Position numbers and translations under genes: made by a program
Origin: Marchantia polymorpha subsp. ruderalis
Taxonomy: Eukaryota > Streptophyta > Marchantiopsida > Marchantiales > Marchantiaceae
NCBI GenBank assembly: GCA_037833965.1
Contig: AP031353.1
Coordinates: 12,650,501 to 12,714,500, forward strand
Direction of reading: 5' to 3'
Length of the DNA: 64,000 nt
Notes under the pieces: model-generated
Database searches by the model: none
Seen by the model: the letters and a program-made list of their open reading frames with translations, nothing else
Told to the model about the DNA's origin: nothing
Shown: in pieces, positions 12,901 through 25,064 of the stretch
Layout of the letters: every line of letters begins with the position of its first letter
Numbering within the stretch: position 1 is the stretch's first letter

Positions 12901-14465
12901 GATGAACGATGAGGTATCCTAAAATAACGATACAATTCTTTGAGAAGCCAACCGATAAGATTGGGAACAACCGTAGACCAGCGATCAAATTTCACCTTTA
13001 CTGCCACCTGAGATATTTAGTGGGCAGAGTACGTACGAGGTTTTTTTTTTCACTTTCGCGAAGATTTACAGATGGAGCATGAGTACATGTCAAAAAATTG
13101 TAGACGAGGTATTATGTAGAAAGAAAACATCGGCACAGGTGACATGAGATTCAAGAGAGGCCGTGCTTAAAGAAATATAACGATAAAGTCGGTGATACTT
13201 TTAAGAAGGAGCCTACAACACTACAATCTCCAACATGAAGGAGCGAATACCTACACCTAGCGCTAGGAAGTAGCTGCAGGAATTTCGGGAACTGGTCTGT
13301 GGGAGTAAGAGACTGGGGATACCACGATAAGGAAGGTAGAAAGAGGACAACATAACGAACACAAAAGGGAGAGACCTTTCAACAGACAAATCTTTTCTGT
13401 TGCTTGGGTCCTAACATTGTCCAACTTCCTGCAATTCACAGAAGATGTTATATTTTGCAAATATTTTATAACTATGTTTGGTATAACTCAGAACGCCAAG
13501 ACTGAACATTCGAATCAGGCAGACATAGAGGACAAAACTTTCAAGGCATTTTGCACTCAGTAACAATTCATGCACATGATAGTAGGTCATCCATCCTTCC
13601 AGCAGCTTATATTAAAGGCCTAAGGGCATTATTTACGAATTGAGTACAGAACTTTTGCAAAGTTGAGGACAATCCAACTAGACCGTCCTTGGATATTTGA
13701 GTGCTATCGTGGAAGTCAACAGGCCAGCCGGGACATCCAGAATCTTGGTCTATTGTGGATGCACAAATTTGGGATCGAGCCATAATTGGAGGAAGAGCAG
13801 CTGAACAACATCTGTATACGAGTAGCTGCTTCTAAAGCTACTCCAGTTATGTGGTCCTCCTCCTGCTACAATCGTCACCCTCGTCAACTCGATGTTCCAG
13901 ACAAATTCTTGGGTCGAGCGACTGGGATGCTCTGTAAATAATACAGGCTTTACACTACTCCTATGCAAATGTCAGGGGCCATACTAGTAAAAAAAGTATG
14001 AGCTCACTGGATTTATGTTCTAAGAATCACCTCGCAGGTCTGATATAAAGAATGGAGAATCCAGCAAATAGGTCTGGTTCTTTAAAGAAGTACGAGAAGT
14101 GAATAATCTGCGGTTTAGAGTTCAGGCTGAAAGATCAAACTTTACTGGATGTGACATAAAGAATTATATTACAAACTCACAACACGATTGCAGGGCTACT
14201 TATACTACCATCGTCAAGACTAAACGAACACAAAGAAAGTTGTGTCCGTACCATGTGTGCCAAGCTAAACTGCCTGCCCTAGGACAAAGAATCAGGATTC
14301 CCCTTGAAAGCAAAGAAGAGAAGGGGTTGGTCAGTCCGTTGTAATGCCTCAACGATGTGCTGTAGCGGGATATTCCAGAGCAAAAAAACTGGATGATTTG
14401 GCAAAACTTTGATAGATAGCAGCCACACCCCGAGAGAGCCGACTAGGAAGGCCAACATTCCTCGA
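10000..14465. other. GC-rich then mixed region, no gene recognised
   Basis: Between about 10.2 and 12.3 kb the composition turns GC-rich. Purine-rich runs occur on the + strand at 11040-11360 and a short CCACT repeat near 11606-11627. This resembles the upstream or leader regions of the known genes in the window. Several overlapping frames of 60-156 codons occur on both strands, but none carries a recognisable domain and they look like GC-rich shadows. From 12.3 kb to the LRR gene I see no coding signal; the part just below 14466 is probably the 3' UTR of the LRR gene. Confidence 0.4.
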
Positions 14466-15317
14466 TCAGGATTCAGGCATCAACTGTGATATCTTTCCTT
14501 CTTCGGCAGCACCTCGTTGTTCGGTCACTCTCAGCCAGATGCATACAGCCGTAAAACTCACGATCAGGCTTAGCATACCGCTACCCAGTCCTATTCCAAC
14601 GATGGCGAGCACCGAGAGCCCGTGATTCATCTGTTGTTGGAGAGGATACCCGAAGAGGCCACTGTTTCCTTCGAAGGAGCTCGCGTTGAACCGCACTCCT
14701 CCGGTCGTAGTGTTCGCCAGGAGCGGCGGAATTGGTCCAGACAGATCATTGTACGAGACGTCAAAAGTGGTTAACCTTAACAGGTATCCGAGATTTGTAG
14801 GTATTGAACCACTGAGGTCATTATTATGCAAGTCGATCACGTTGGTGAACAGCGCCTTGCTGAAATCGGGAATTTCTCCATACAGATTGTTGAAGGAAAG
14901 ATTCAGTTTGGACAGTTGCTCGAGTTGGCCAATTTGGATGGGTATAACTCCCGTCAATTGATTGTCTGAAAGATCTAGATTCGACAACGCGCTGCATTTT
15001 GAAATGTCGGGTGATATTTCTCCCTCCAGTTTCATACTCCTCAAGTCGATATCCCTAACATGCTCATTACTGCAAAACAGTCCGGCGTAGGTCACGTTGC
15101 TTTTACACGGAAAACCGTCACCCGTCCAATTCGTTAACAGGAATCCAACGCCCTCCCCTTTGAACGCGTCCTGCAGACTTTGCAAACAACTAATATCCCC
15201 ATTATCCACTGTCGTATCAGTCGTTTGCGCCAAGCTCCTGATCACACCCAGCGCCACACAGAGCAAGACCACTACCTCCACCTGCAAGCTCCGGGTGATC
15301 CTCAACCCTAAACTCAT
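14466..15317 (-). CDS. BIR-like LRR receptor protein without kinase domain
   Basis: Single-exon gene for 283 residues. Residues 1 to about 30 form a signal peptide ending near SLAQ. An LRR N-terminal cap with paired cysteines (C44, C71, C82) follows, then about four to five plant-type LRRs from roughly 88 to 200 (segments such as [16 protein letters not shown] and [16 protein letters not shown]), a short juxtamembrane segment ending in a [12 protein letters not shown] motif, a transmembrane helix at about 234-262, and a cytosolic tail of about 20 residues. Order and sequence match the extracellular half of BIR-type LRR receptor kinases (At5g48380 class), which act at the plasma membrane as regulators of BAK1-type co-receptors. 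The kinase half is missing: translation stops at a TGA after MPES, and I found no kinase motif on this strand down to about 12.3 kb. It is either a genuine receptor-like protein or a truncated receptor kinase. The ATG at 15317 precedes a good signal peptide. Confidence 0.85.
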   Translation of the reverse strand: MSLGLRITRSLQVEVVVLLCVALGVIRSLAQTTDTTVDNGDISCLQSLQDAFKGEGVGFLLTNWTGDGFPCKSNVTYAGLFCSNEHVRDIDLRSMKLEGEISPDISKCSALSNLDLSDNQLTGVIPIQIGQLEQLSKLNLSFNNLYGEIPDFSKALFTNVIDLHNNDLSGSIPTNLGYLLRLTTFDVSYNDLSGPIPPLLANTTTGGVRFNASSFEGNSGLFGYPLQQQMNHGLSVLAIVGIGLGSGMLSLIVSFTAVCIWLRVTEQRGAAEEGKISQLMPES

Positions 15318-15924
15318 CTTCGCTCCACGGCTCCAATTGCCCGCACCACCCTTCGACGTTAATCCTCCTCTTCAAACGCTACCCAATCTCTCCTCCATTC
15401 TTCTCCTCGTTCCCTTATTTTCCCTTCCCTTCCACTCCCCACTTCGTCCTACGCCTCGATCTTCAACGATTCCTCGACATTCCTCTTAGCTCTCCAGACC
15501 AGTCACTCTCCCCTCGCGCAACAGAGGGCCTAACATTGCCAGATCTCGATCCACGCCATGCTCTTTCCCTCCACACCACCTCCTCCCGTCCCCTTCACCC
15601 CTCCCGCTCAGATAAATTTCAACCGGAACTACTTTCGTGCTAGAAGTTGCTCCTTCTTCCTCTTCCTGTTCTCCACTCTTGTCTTGTCTGCAGCCCGGCT
15701 GCCCACGAAACCGAGCCGAATCAAACTAAGCCTGCAGGAAAAAAAGGCACTGGCAGCGGCAGGATCAGCAAGTGGGAGCAGCAGAGGCAGCAGAAGTCGT
15801 CGTTCGTCGCTCGAGCCGACGAGTTGAGACTCGTTCGTGGCAGGAGGAGGACAGTACGACGACGTCGCCCGATGGAGGATTGGATTGCTCGACTGGATTG
15901 GAAGCTCGAAGCGGCGGCTGCTCG

Positions 15925-15960
<36 letters not shown>

Positions 15961-16250
15961 CCTCCCGGAGCTTCCTTCCTTCCTTCACTGGCGAATGCCC
16001 CGTCACAGACAGCCGGGCCCTCTGCTACAAACAAACAACCAAAGGAAGGAAAGGTAGCGAAGAGCAACGACTGCACTGAAGAGTGAAGAGTGAAGTGATG
16101 GAGAGGGGAGGGATGAGCTGGGCGGGTCGGTTCGGGGCCGCGGGCAGGACTGACTAAGTCGACGGGGGAAAGACGAATGGAGACCGGTCAATGACACTTG
16201 GTGCACAGCTCGAAATCAATCATAGTCCTGGAGCTAGATTGACCTTAATA
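15318..16250 (-). promoter_or_regulatory. Upstream/5' leader region of the LRR gene
   Basis: Pyrimidine-rich on the + strand, so GA-rich in the sense of the LRR gene. It includes an uninterrupted (CT)n run at 15929-15956. GA-rich promoter-proximal and leader DNA is common in plants. Frames of 60-136 codons here (for example 15647-16057) consist largely of low-complexity Ser/Leu or Arg/Glu and are not believed to be coding. Confidence 0.4.
15929..15956. repeat. (TC)n microsatellite
   Basis: Uninterrupted alternating T and C over about 28 bases, roughly 610 bases upstream of the LRR gene start. It reads as GA in the direction of that gene. Confidence 0.9.
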
Positions 16251-18900
16251 CCATTATTAGTAGTTCCATCCCCCCATTGACTTCTTTAATGGTAGCACTC
16301 ACGGACCTCACAGACACGACAGGCCCCAGAGTGTCATGCGCACAGAGTCACAGGCCGATGCCGCTGTTGTGCTTCTTTTCGAGCTACAAGAACTGCAGAC
16401 GCTGACTATGAGCTTGCAGTGAAGCCGCTGGTGCTTGTGCTGTGTACCATGTGAACTGAATCACTGGCCCAGAGCCCCGCTCCGTACCCTACAGTCCGGG
16501 GCCGGGGCCCTCTGTGTGCACTCCGTCCCTCCCTCCGTCCCTCACTCACTCACGACGCAGGACTGTCCTATATGGTACTGCGTAGTACGTACGCCACGGT
16601 ACATCCCTTTTTTGGTTCCTTTCCTCCCTCTTTTCATTACGTGGTTCGATCGACTTCTCTTCGGTCTTTTCGTCCACGTTTCACTGACTTTTAACTTCCC
16701 CAGTTGCCTACACCGTTCCACGCTGTCCTTGGCGACCGTACCTTTGTCCGTCCGTCTGTCCGTTCGTTCACGTGGACGTCCTCTACGGCTCTACCTCTAC
16801 AAACGGCAGTGGACTGGTACACGGCCTATCATCCATCCATCGTCCATCGTCATGCGATACGACTATGAGGACGATGCCGATCGTTGGCGGATCCGACGGT
16901 GGGCCCTCGCCCGGTTTACTTTACAAAGGTTCCAATTTCTTAAGCATTTCTGCAATAATTTTGGTCTCGCATATTGGACGAGATTTTCCGGAGAGGGATC
17001 GAGAAATTTGGCGGTTCGAATCTTGGAATTCGGCCGATAATCTGGTGGCAAAACGAGTTTCGAGGAGCAGGGTTTTGTTAAGAGTTACTCAGACTGCTGC
17101 TGATCCCTTTTCTAGCCTACATTATCTTGATCAGATCCCCAGGAAACAGAAAACCTAGACCGGTGGGGTAACCTAACTTTTGAGTCTTTCGACTTGTATC
17201 TCCAGGACAGACAACGTTCTCTTTGATATAAGGGGGAGACAAGAGGAGCGACACGCATTTATGGTTTGCTCAGCGTGGCCAGGGATGTTTCACATGTCTA
17301 TGACACAGACCTTCCTCTCTTGGTCTTTGGATTCTCTCACTGGGTATATCAATTATCATATTGATTATCCTAGCTTACAATAAGGAATATATTCCGTGGG
17401 TTTCTTTATTGACTTGGTATAGGACTTGGTAAAGACTATGGTATGAGGTGGATCAAATACACATCAAAATTATTCTGCTTATACAATGCATGGTATGGCA
17501 CTAAAGAGAAAAAGTCATGATTCCTCTAGAACCCCTGAATCAACAGAGGTACACGAGATATTTTCCCGTTCAACTGAATTACTCACTACTGACGAGTCGT
17601 CCAATGAAACAACAGACCAGACCAGCCACAAGTCTCCTTTTCTTATGTTGCTCATCCTCCTCACTTTTGTCTCCATTGCCAACGGAATTGGCATATGACA
17701 TATTTCCCATCGTGATGCTATCGGGGTAATCCTGGCCCCATGCTATCCAATTGGTTTCATCCATGTACGATTCATCATTTCTTTTTGCTATTTTACTCTG
17801 TAACTTGGTCGGTCGGTCGACTAGTTTCAAATTCCTGTGTTGACCCCCTTGAAGGTCAAGCACTACAGTCGTAGCCAGTAGTGAAATATGCAGTGCTGTG
17901 ACGCCACAGTCCCAACTGGAATGAAGAGAAAACGTAAAGTTGATATGATTTCTGGAAAGTAACTAACTGACCAACTGAAGTGCAAGGTGCATCAAAAGGA
18001 GGTTTCTGATTTTTCAGCCTCTCAAAATTCTGCAACCTACAGAAAGTCCAATGCCTTTATCGGGTCATAAAGAGACGCGTTTTTACCTTCTTGTTGAGGC
18101 AAGCGACCACTTTCTGAGAGAAACGGCTCCGCGTTTATACGATACGAATGTGGGTATCGTGGCAAAGACCCAATGTGAAACTAATGATGCGTATCCATCT
18201 CCTAACAGACCAAACCATCTTTAATACTATGTTTCCTCGTGAGGCATTATCGGATTTTAGATTGGTCCCTTGATACTCTTGATATGAAAACATTTCAAAA
18301 AAATCCTTGACTGACTACCTCTACGTTAAGTGTTTTATCTCCCTCCATGTCGAAGTTAGACTACGAAGAAGACAATCCCAACCCAGTGAACTATTGTACT
18401 GTATTCAGCCAGTCTTCATTTACACCCATCCAGATTCCATTTGGAAAGCAACAAACGTTGCGATCAAGACATATGAAAAGTGTAATCCTAGTAATAATTA
18501 CACAGTAAAACTGCCAGCCAGCAGATCATACAGAACAAATTCTATTTTTAGATCCAACCTGCAGTCACCTTCCTCTTCTAAAATATAGAAGAATCCGCAC
18601 TCAATTGATTAATTAATGCCTTACAAAACCCTGAATAATGAAATGAAATTTCCTTCAAATTCGTCTGCAAGGAAAATTCTGACACTTAAGGGAAAAAAAG
18701 AAAATGGACTGGAAAATGGACAAACACTGCACGAGTTTTCAGATGGATATGTCAACGAAACTCTTTCACCATGATGAAGAAAGAATATCCTGGTCTCTGA
18801 AACCGAAGAGCAAAACATGGCAAGACTAAAGTAGTGGAGTATCTGTAGCGAAGAACTAAGCACAAATAGAACGCTTATAAAGCGAAACCTTCAAACCTTA
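16251..18900. other. No gene recognised
   Basis: The stretch is GC-rich to about 17.0 kb, then of average composition. The longest frame (16435-17040, +) lacks any domain signature and is rich in Pro/Leu/Arg, as expected of a shadow in GC-rich DNA. Nothing else is supportable. Confidence 0.4.
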
Positions 18901-18941
18901 CCTGCAAGGCCACACAGCCATGAGCTGTCTTTGTCATGAAT

Positions 18942-19280
18942 ATGATGTTTCACTCTCGTTCGCCTTCTCCTGTAGCTCAGCGGATCTCGCATTCAGCACC
19001 TCACAACAATATGCTCTCGAGCATGGTCGCCGAATTTGGAAAATATGCAAGATCAGACATTGATTCCGCAAGGCCGCAAAACCAACTGACAAACGTCCGA
19101 TCTTGAAAGCAGCGGAGCATGACACACGTACCAAGTGTCTCGAAGTCCCTCCTTCGACATTTCAGGCACGAGCCTCCTACCGCTCCAACCCAACGCAAAC
19201 CCAACGGCCCGCCCGCCCAAACAAGAAGAGGAAGAAGATCTGAATTCGCGCCCGGCCGCGGTCCTCATGGAGGTCAACAT
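18942..19280 (-). CDS. Possible small spliced ORF with mitochondrial-type N-terminus
   Basis: Weak candidate. On the minus strand a frame beginning with an ATG near 19280 encodes an Arg/Ser-rich, acid-poor N-terminus (MLTSMRTAAGREFRSSSSS) resembling a mitochondrial presequence, followed by a short segment ending GLRDTWY. A GT follows, and after a plausible intron an exon reading VLNARSAELQEKANESE reaches a stop. The product would be about 70 residues. No family is recognised, and the second exon and the splice sites are guesses; it may be a chance frame. Confidence 0.2.
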
Positions 19281-19359
19281 ACGGTACACTCGTGCAACAA
19301 CCGTTGTTCCCTCCGCTCCATGTTACTGGGTTAAGATGCTTTCGTTATTTGTATAAGAT

Positions 19360-21102
19360 GTTGATAGTACCGACATTGTTGTCTTTCTTACCCTTTATAT
19401 ACTCACAGAATTTGGTATCGTTCAGTTTCATACTTGTGATCGCCGGGTAATGTTGTTGTCACATCCTTCCTTTTGAAATATCCTTTTGTTGTGAAATGTT
19501 TTTAAAAACTTATTACAACTGCGAAGTACAGTAACTGTAAGCTGAATGATTTTTCACCTTTCCAGCTCTTGACTCCGGAAATTGCTGTATGGATAGATAT
19601 GTGTTATATTTGCACTTGTGTGGGTATTTTTAAGTATTTTATTCTTTATATATCTTAAATCCAGTACATGATGAGAAAAGTCCTTAACGAGAAGGAGATA
19701 AGACTTTGGAGAAAGAAATTTTTAGAGGCTTCAAGGGCGGATGTCCCCGTCCCCTCTGTGTATCAATACACTATAAACCTTGAGATAAGGTCAATTGTCG
19801 AATCAAAATTAAAAAGTATCCTAGGACTAAGATGCATGTTGGACTTCAGCACTGAAAGAATCTCTTTATTTCATGATACCGTACTACACCTTCAACTACT
19901 TACGTACTGTAGACAGACGAGAGATGAATGACAGATGAGATCTTGAATGATGACACTAGGAGAATCAACTTTTGAAGGTGGGAGGAGACCGGAAAACTCC
20001 AAAGAGACATTAGGTTGAAAATAGGGATAAGGAAAATACCCTAGGAATGAGAAGAAAAAAAAAAGCGGATTGTTTAATCTATGATCGCGGGGGAGGTGAG
20101 TAATAGCGAAAAACGCATGTGAATTCCACATGAAGAATGTAACCATACTATTGGGGCTAGGACCCAATAGCATCACAGTACGAAGTATGTGATGCTAAGA
20201 TTTAATAATTATTTATAATCCTGTCTATAATCTATAAACGACATGATTCTCTTTAAACTTATCAAGATTATTCTCATCTGGATTGAACAATCTAGTATTA
20301 TCTTTAGTTCAATGTATTCAATGACTCAAATGTTAAAGACTTTGAGAATCCTTCCACACTCTAATGAGTCGGTATCTAAAACCCGAAGTCTAATAGACAA
20401 TAATTCTACTTTTTAGTATATCTCTATACTGGGAGACAATGACAACTGAAACTTCACTACGAACTATCCGAGAAACTGCTAAGGTTAATCATCCATCACT
20501 TTGGAAGAGTAATCCCCTGCAACATGAATAGGTTGCAAACTATACCAACGTGCAGTCCATATGAGTTGACCACCCTCCTTTAAATGGGAAGCGAAAACTC
20601 TCGTTAACTGAGTATTTAGGGTGTATAATTCTTAGAGTCTAGGAAACAATTCATTTAGTTTCACATGTTGCCCAGGACTCAGTAAAATAAAAAATGGATA
20701 GGAAGACTCATTCAAGTGTTACAAGGATGAAGGATTTAGGTCGTCAAATTACAAACATCACTTAACATTCGGACACTCTAACAAGAGCAGAGGTCTAAAC
20801 GTGTCCTCCTATGTTTTAAAATAAAATCATGTGAATGGAACCTTTAATTCACATTTACATTATTAACACCCCAACCTCAAAAATGGACGTGGTCGACCAC
20901 GGTAGTCAGCCACGCGAGACTGCCATAGGGTTGTCCTGACAATGAAGTCCTTGAGCTTCACGTTCTTCCGGCCTGGGGTTTTACGACTTTACAATGGTAC
21001 AGTGGAGTTAGCGAAGGGCCGAGGAGAGTCGGAAGTTTGTCAACGAGGAGGAAGAAGAAGAAAGGGGAGGAGGTGAGTTCGAGAACGATATGTGATTTGA
21101 TA
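19360..21102. other. Intergenic region upstream of the TBL2-like gene
   Basis: No coding signal. A short inverted repeat (GCATCAC / GTGATGC) lies at about 20171-20196. The last 250 bases before 21103 are GC-richer and are the likely promoter and 5' leader of the WD40 gene. Confidence 0.4.
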
Positions 21103-24100
21103 ATGGCCGAGTCCGTTGAAGCGAGCGAAGCGCCGGCCCCTGGTGGGTTGCTGGGATGGTTGGCCACGGCGATTATAGGAGTGGTGGTCGTTTTGATTCT
21201 GACTTTCAAGCGCCAAAAATCCGAGAAGCTGAAGAAGGAAGCTGAAGAATTTGCGAAAGCTAATGCGGTGCAACAACCGCAGCCGGCTGTGCATGCTTCC
21301 AAGAAAAGTGCCACAGCTGCTGCGAAAGCCAAGGCAGCGGCAGTTGAAAAGGTAATTTTGCAGAGTTCTTGAAGAGATTTGGCCCTGATCTCTTGGTTTT
21401 GAGACGGTTCTTTCTTATTCTTGTTCAAGATGAGGTTTAGCAAGGGCGGACTTTTTCAATCAGGCGTGGATCGGGATGGAAATTTGGGAAGGTGGATGTG
21501 TTTTGGAGACTGTTTCTTGCCACGAGGCAATCTTAGCGCAGATCGCATGTGAATTTATCTTGATGGTCACAAGAAGCTCCATCTTTGGAGTGTCGTATGA
21601 TTTCGAATTTTCTGATTGTGTAATTTCGAGTGATATTTGGGTGTATTTGTCAGGCACATGCTCCAAGACATCACCTGGACTTGGTCACTTTGAAAGGACA
21701 TGGAGATGTAGTGACTGATGTAGCGTTTACCTCAAACGGTCGAGGTCTCGCCACAGGTTAGAATACCATGTCTGATGTACTACTGACCTGATGATTGGTG
21801 GAGATCGAAGAAAAATTACTGTCGTGAAGATGTGATCCAAATCTTGATTGAACACTCGAGTCATCGACATGCGTCTACTAACTTTGTTTCGAAATACTGT
21901 TCGTGTTGAATCTCCCAGCTGAACAAGGGAATTTGAACTGAAATTTTTGCCGTTTAAATATTAGGTCAATGTGCCTCACTCCTCAGGTACACTTGGCACT
22001 ATCTTATGCAGGCTGATTCTTATTCTCTTCACATGTATACTGACAATGTGGATAAACTACGTGGGGACGGTGGGTATTCAGCTTGTGCAGACCAAGTGGT
22101 CCGAGTATTTAAGTTGGAGGATGCATTCAGCAAGAGCTTTAAGTACTTATATTCTCCGTCTCCACATCATTCCCTTGCTTTAAATTTTAAGTTGAATCGG
22201 TATCTATTTTGTTCAATCAAATGTCGAATTTAAAATCCATGGAGCGGTTCTTGTTCCAAATTATGAGAAGCTTGCATAGTCACAGGATAGTTCTAAGATT
22301 TTGGGAATACCTATATTTGAAGTTATAGAACTCAGAAACTATTTGGGTCACGAATCGGCAATGCCGATGTGAACTAGGATTATCTTTTCTAGAGATCCCC
22401 TTTATTATCCTTGCTGTGGCAAATTGCTGGGGGTGCCTTTGTAACATTAGTCTAATACGGTGTCGTGCTGTTAATTTTCAGATTTTTACGCCTCAATCTT
22501 CCTAGGGGCAGTACTCCCACTGCTGTTACATTTGGAGAAGGTGCATCCCAATTAGTGGTCGCCACTCAGGACATAGGGGGAGCAGGGTTGTGCATGTTTG
22601 CTTCTGGAGGGGCCAAGCCAGCAGCAGATGCAAAACAGCCAGGAAAGCTACCCTTGCCGGAAATCAAATGGGAAAAGCAGCACATACACGATCAAAGAAA
22701 CATAATATCCCTAATTGGTGCTCCTGCAAGTTTTGGAACCGGGGATGGAGGTGTTATCGTAGCTTCTTGTTCTGAGGGTTAGTATTCTCTTTTTATTGCT
22801 TCCGTCCAAAGGGATATTTGATTTTCTGTCACTTTTTGAATTGAGCCTTAATCATTCTGTGGCAGGGGTATCTCACCATTTTAAACTACGGCTGTTGTGC
22901 AGGTACGGACATCAAGCTTTGGAAGGCCGCAGATGGTAAAAACGTTGGAAATGTTGATACGAATCAGCTAAAGAATACCATGGCAACTGTGTCACCAGAC
23001 GGTCGATTCCTTTCAGCAGCAGCATTTACTGCAGATGTTAAGGTTAATTGCCACCCTTGACTAAGTGTTGAAGTATAAGATTTCTCCGTAGGTTACAAAT
23101 GCACGTGTCCAAGCTCTAGTAATCTTAAACTAATCTTTTAGCAGGCTGTCCTTATCGTAGTCGTGGAATGATTTTGCCATAGGTGACTTCAGCATAAGTT
23201 TAGTCCATGTTGGTGTATCGTCATCATTGCTACAGGAAGTATATCAAAGGATGCTGCTGAACAACTTATCCTCGATGTAGATTTGGGAGCTTGTATATGG
23301 TAAAGACGGACAAGTTAAAGAAGTGACGAAGGTCATGCAACTCAAGGGACACAAGGTACAATACCTCTTTGTTTCTCGTAGGTCTCAAAGTCCATGCGTG
23401 CGATATTTAGAAGTTCTTTGAACAGTAGATACCAAATAGTTACGGCTTATTTGCCTCAATGAGATTACGAGCTTGTGTTTCTGATATTGCAACATCATCA
23501 CATACTTTACAGCAAGTGATTCACGCTTCGAAACTACTAATATTGTGATGTGTCGATTTGATAACAGAGTGCAGTGACATGGCTCTGCTTCACCTGGGAC
23601 TCTACGCGCATGATCACTGCTTCCAAGGATGGGACTATTCGAGTGTGGAATATCAACGGTCAGCCCCATGATTTAAAGTTCGTTAAAGGCATCTATTACC
23701 ACTCAGTCGAGGAAGATTTAGTGAATGGACGGGTTTTCTCAGACTCTACATGGAAGCCCACAAGAATTCATATGAAGATAAAGATGGTAAATCTTTGAGC
23801 TGATCAGATTTTCTTGTTTGGATGACAGTAAGATACCACCTAGACGAAGATCCCAAATGTTTGAAGACCTTCCCAATCCCATCGAAGGATAAGAATGGGA
23901 AGCCGCTACTCGTTGACAGGCTTGCAGTCTCTCCAGATGGAAAAGTTCTTGCGCTGACCCACGGTACTTTGTTACAGTGGCTCAGTACAGAAACTGGAGA
24001 GGTACTAGATTCTGCAGAGCATGCTCATGATGGTAAGTCTTTCTACCATGAGGCTTACAACAAGTGCAAGTGTTCTGCATAATTTCACTGTATCTAACTT

Positions 24101-24422
24101 TTGGCTTTGTCCGTTGACGTTTGCAGGGGAGATAACATCCCTTGTATGGACACCTCAGCCTGTTCCTACAGGTGCGTTAGGGCAGCAGATCCATCGTCTT
24201 GAATTCCAGAAATGGATTTCTTTTGCACGAAAATTTCGAACGAAGTAATTTTTAATGAAGTTTATTTTAAATATCAGTTTTTTTTTTTGTTTCCTAAACT
24301 TTTTTTACTGATTATCTGTGATCGTGGGTCGGTTGAATGCAGAACGTGGGAAGGCACCAATTTTGGCCACTGCTAGCACAGACAAAAGAGTAAAGCTATG
24401 GATGATTCCCAGTGTAGAATAG
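21103..24422 (+). CDS. TBL2: TBL2-like WD40 protein anchored in the ER membrane, 10 exons
   Basis: Exons 21103-21351, 21654-21756, 22082-22142, 22482-22777, 22903-23042, 23281-23355, 23568-23658, 23829-24032, 24127-24171 and 24343-24422 join in phase with GT-AG introns and give 447 residues, the length I recall for animal TBL2. Residues 16-35 form an N-terminal transmembrane helix (LLGWLATAIIGVVVVLILTF), followed by a basic and Ala/Lys-rich linker. WD40 repeats follow, for example HGDVVTDVAFTSNGRGLATAC, GHKSAVTWLCFTWDSTRMIT and ITASKDGTIRVWNIN; the last ends TASTDKRVKLWMIP. Animal TBL2 sits in the ER membrane with its propeller in the cytosol and takes part in PERK stress signalling; the plant orthologue's role is not established, so function is inferred from the family. 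An in-frame TTG at 21037 was rejected as start in favour of the first ATG. Confidence 0.9.
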
Positions 24423-25064
24423 ATCAGATAATTTTTGTGAGCCTGAAATGAAATTCAGATAAGTGGAGCAGAGGAACAGATATGTTGGATGTTTTTGATC
24501 GTTATAACTCGCACCAATCAATCAGAATAGCAATTTCTACGATTGCAGATTTGAGGCGCACTACACCTAGAGACTTTTTTTACAATGGCCGAAAGGAGTA
24601 GCGGATATGTTCTTAAAGTTTTTGGTTTTTGAGTTATCATCAAAAACAACATAATTCATTCGACGCAGAACTGCGGATAAGGATACACGCGGGCAATGTC
24701 CTGTTTCTCAGGTATACAACTGTTTCTGTCTGCTTGACATGGAGGTCTGTTTTCCAGATATACGTGTTCAAAGGCTTTTTCTATTGCATTGATTAATTTG
24801 AATTTGACGTTCTTTTTACATGCCTTAACGGGTCAATGAGCGAGGGTGAGCGAGGAACGATGTTGTTCTTCGCTCCTAGACTTCTCTTTTCCCATTCTAC
24901 TGGCTGTTTCATCACTTTTCACAAGCCACTGGATGGATAATATCAAAAGCACTGCGTTCTTGCGTTCTCTTTCTGGTGTATCATCGGCAAAGTTCATGGT
25001 ATCAAAGGAACAAACCAGTTGTCTGAAAGCCTCAAGTTACAGATCTAACAAGCTGGTGATTATC
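24423..25064. other. Convergent 3' flank between TBL2-like gene and unrecognised gene
   Basis: Probably holds the 3' UTRs of two convergent genes. The frame 24846-25310 (+) lies partly antisense to the last exon of the minus-strand gene and shows no domain. Confidence 0.45.

Noticed and set aside
13750-13968. Minus-strand frame downstream of the LRR gene, considered as a kinase exon
   Set aside because: It contains none of the protein-kinase landmarks (glycine loop, VAIK-type lysine, HRD, DFG).
15629-16086. Overlapping frames with Ser-Leu or Arg-Glu runs
   Set aside because: They are translations of the (TC)n microsatellite and its flanks in the upstream region of the LRR gene.
16435-17040. 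201-codon + frame
   Set aside because: Low-complexity Pro/Ser/Arg composition, no domain and no matching exon neighbours.
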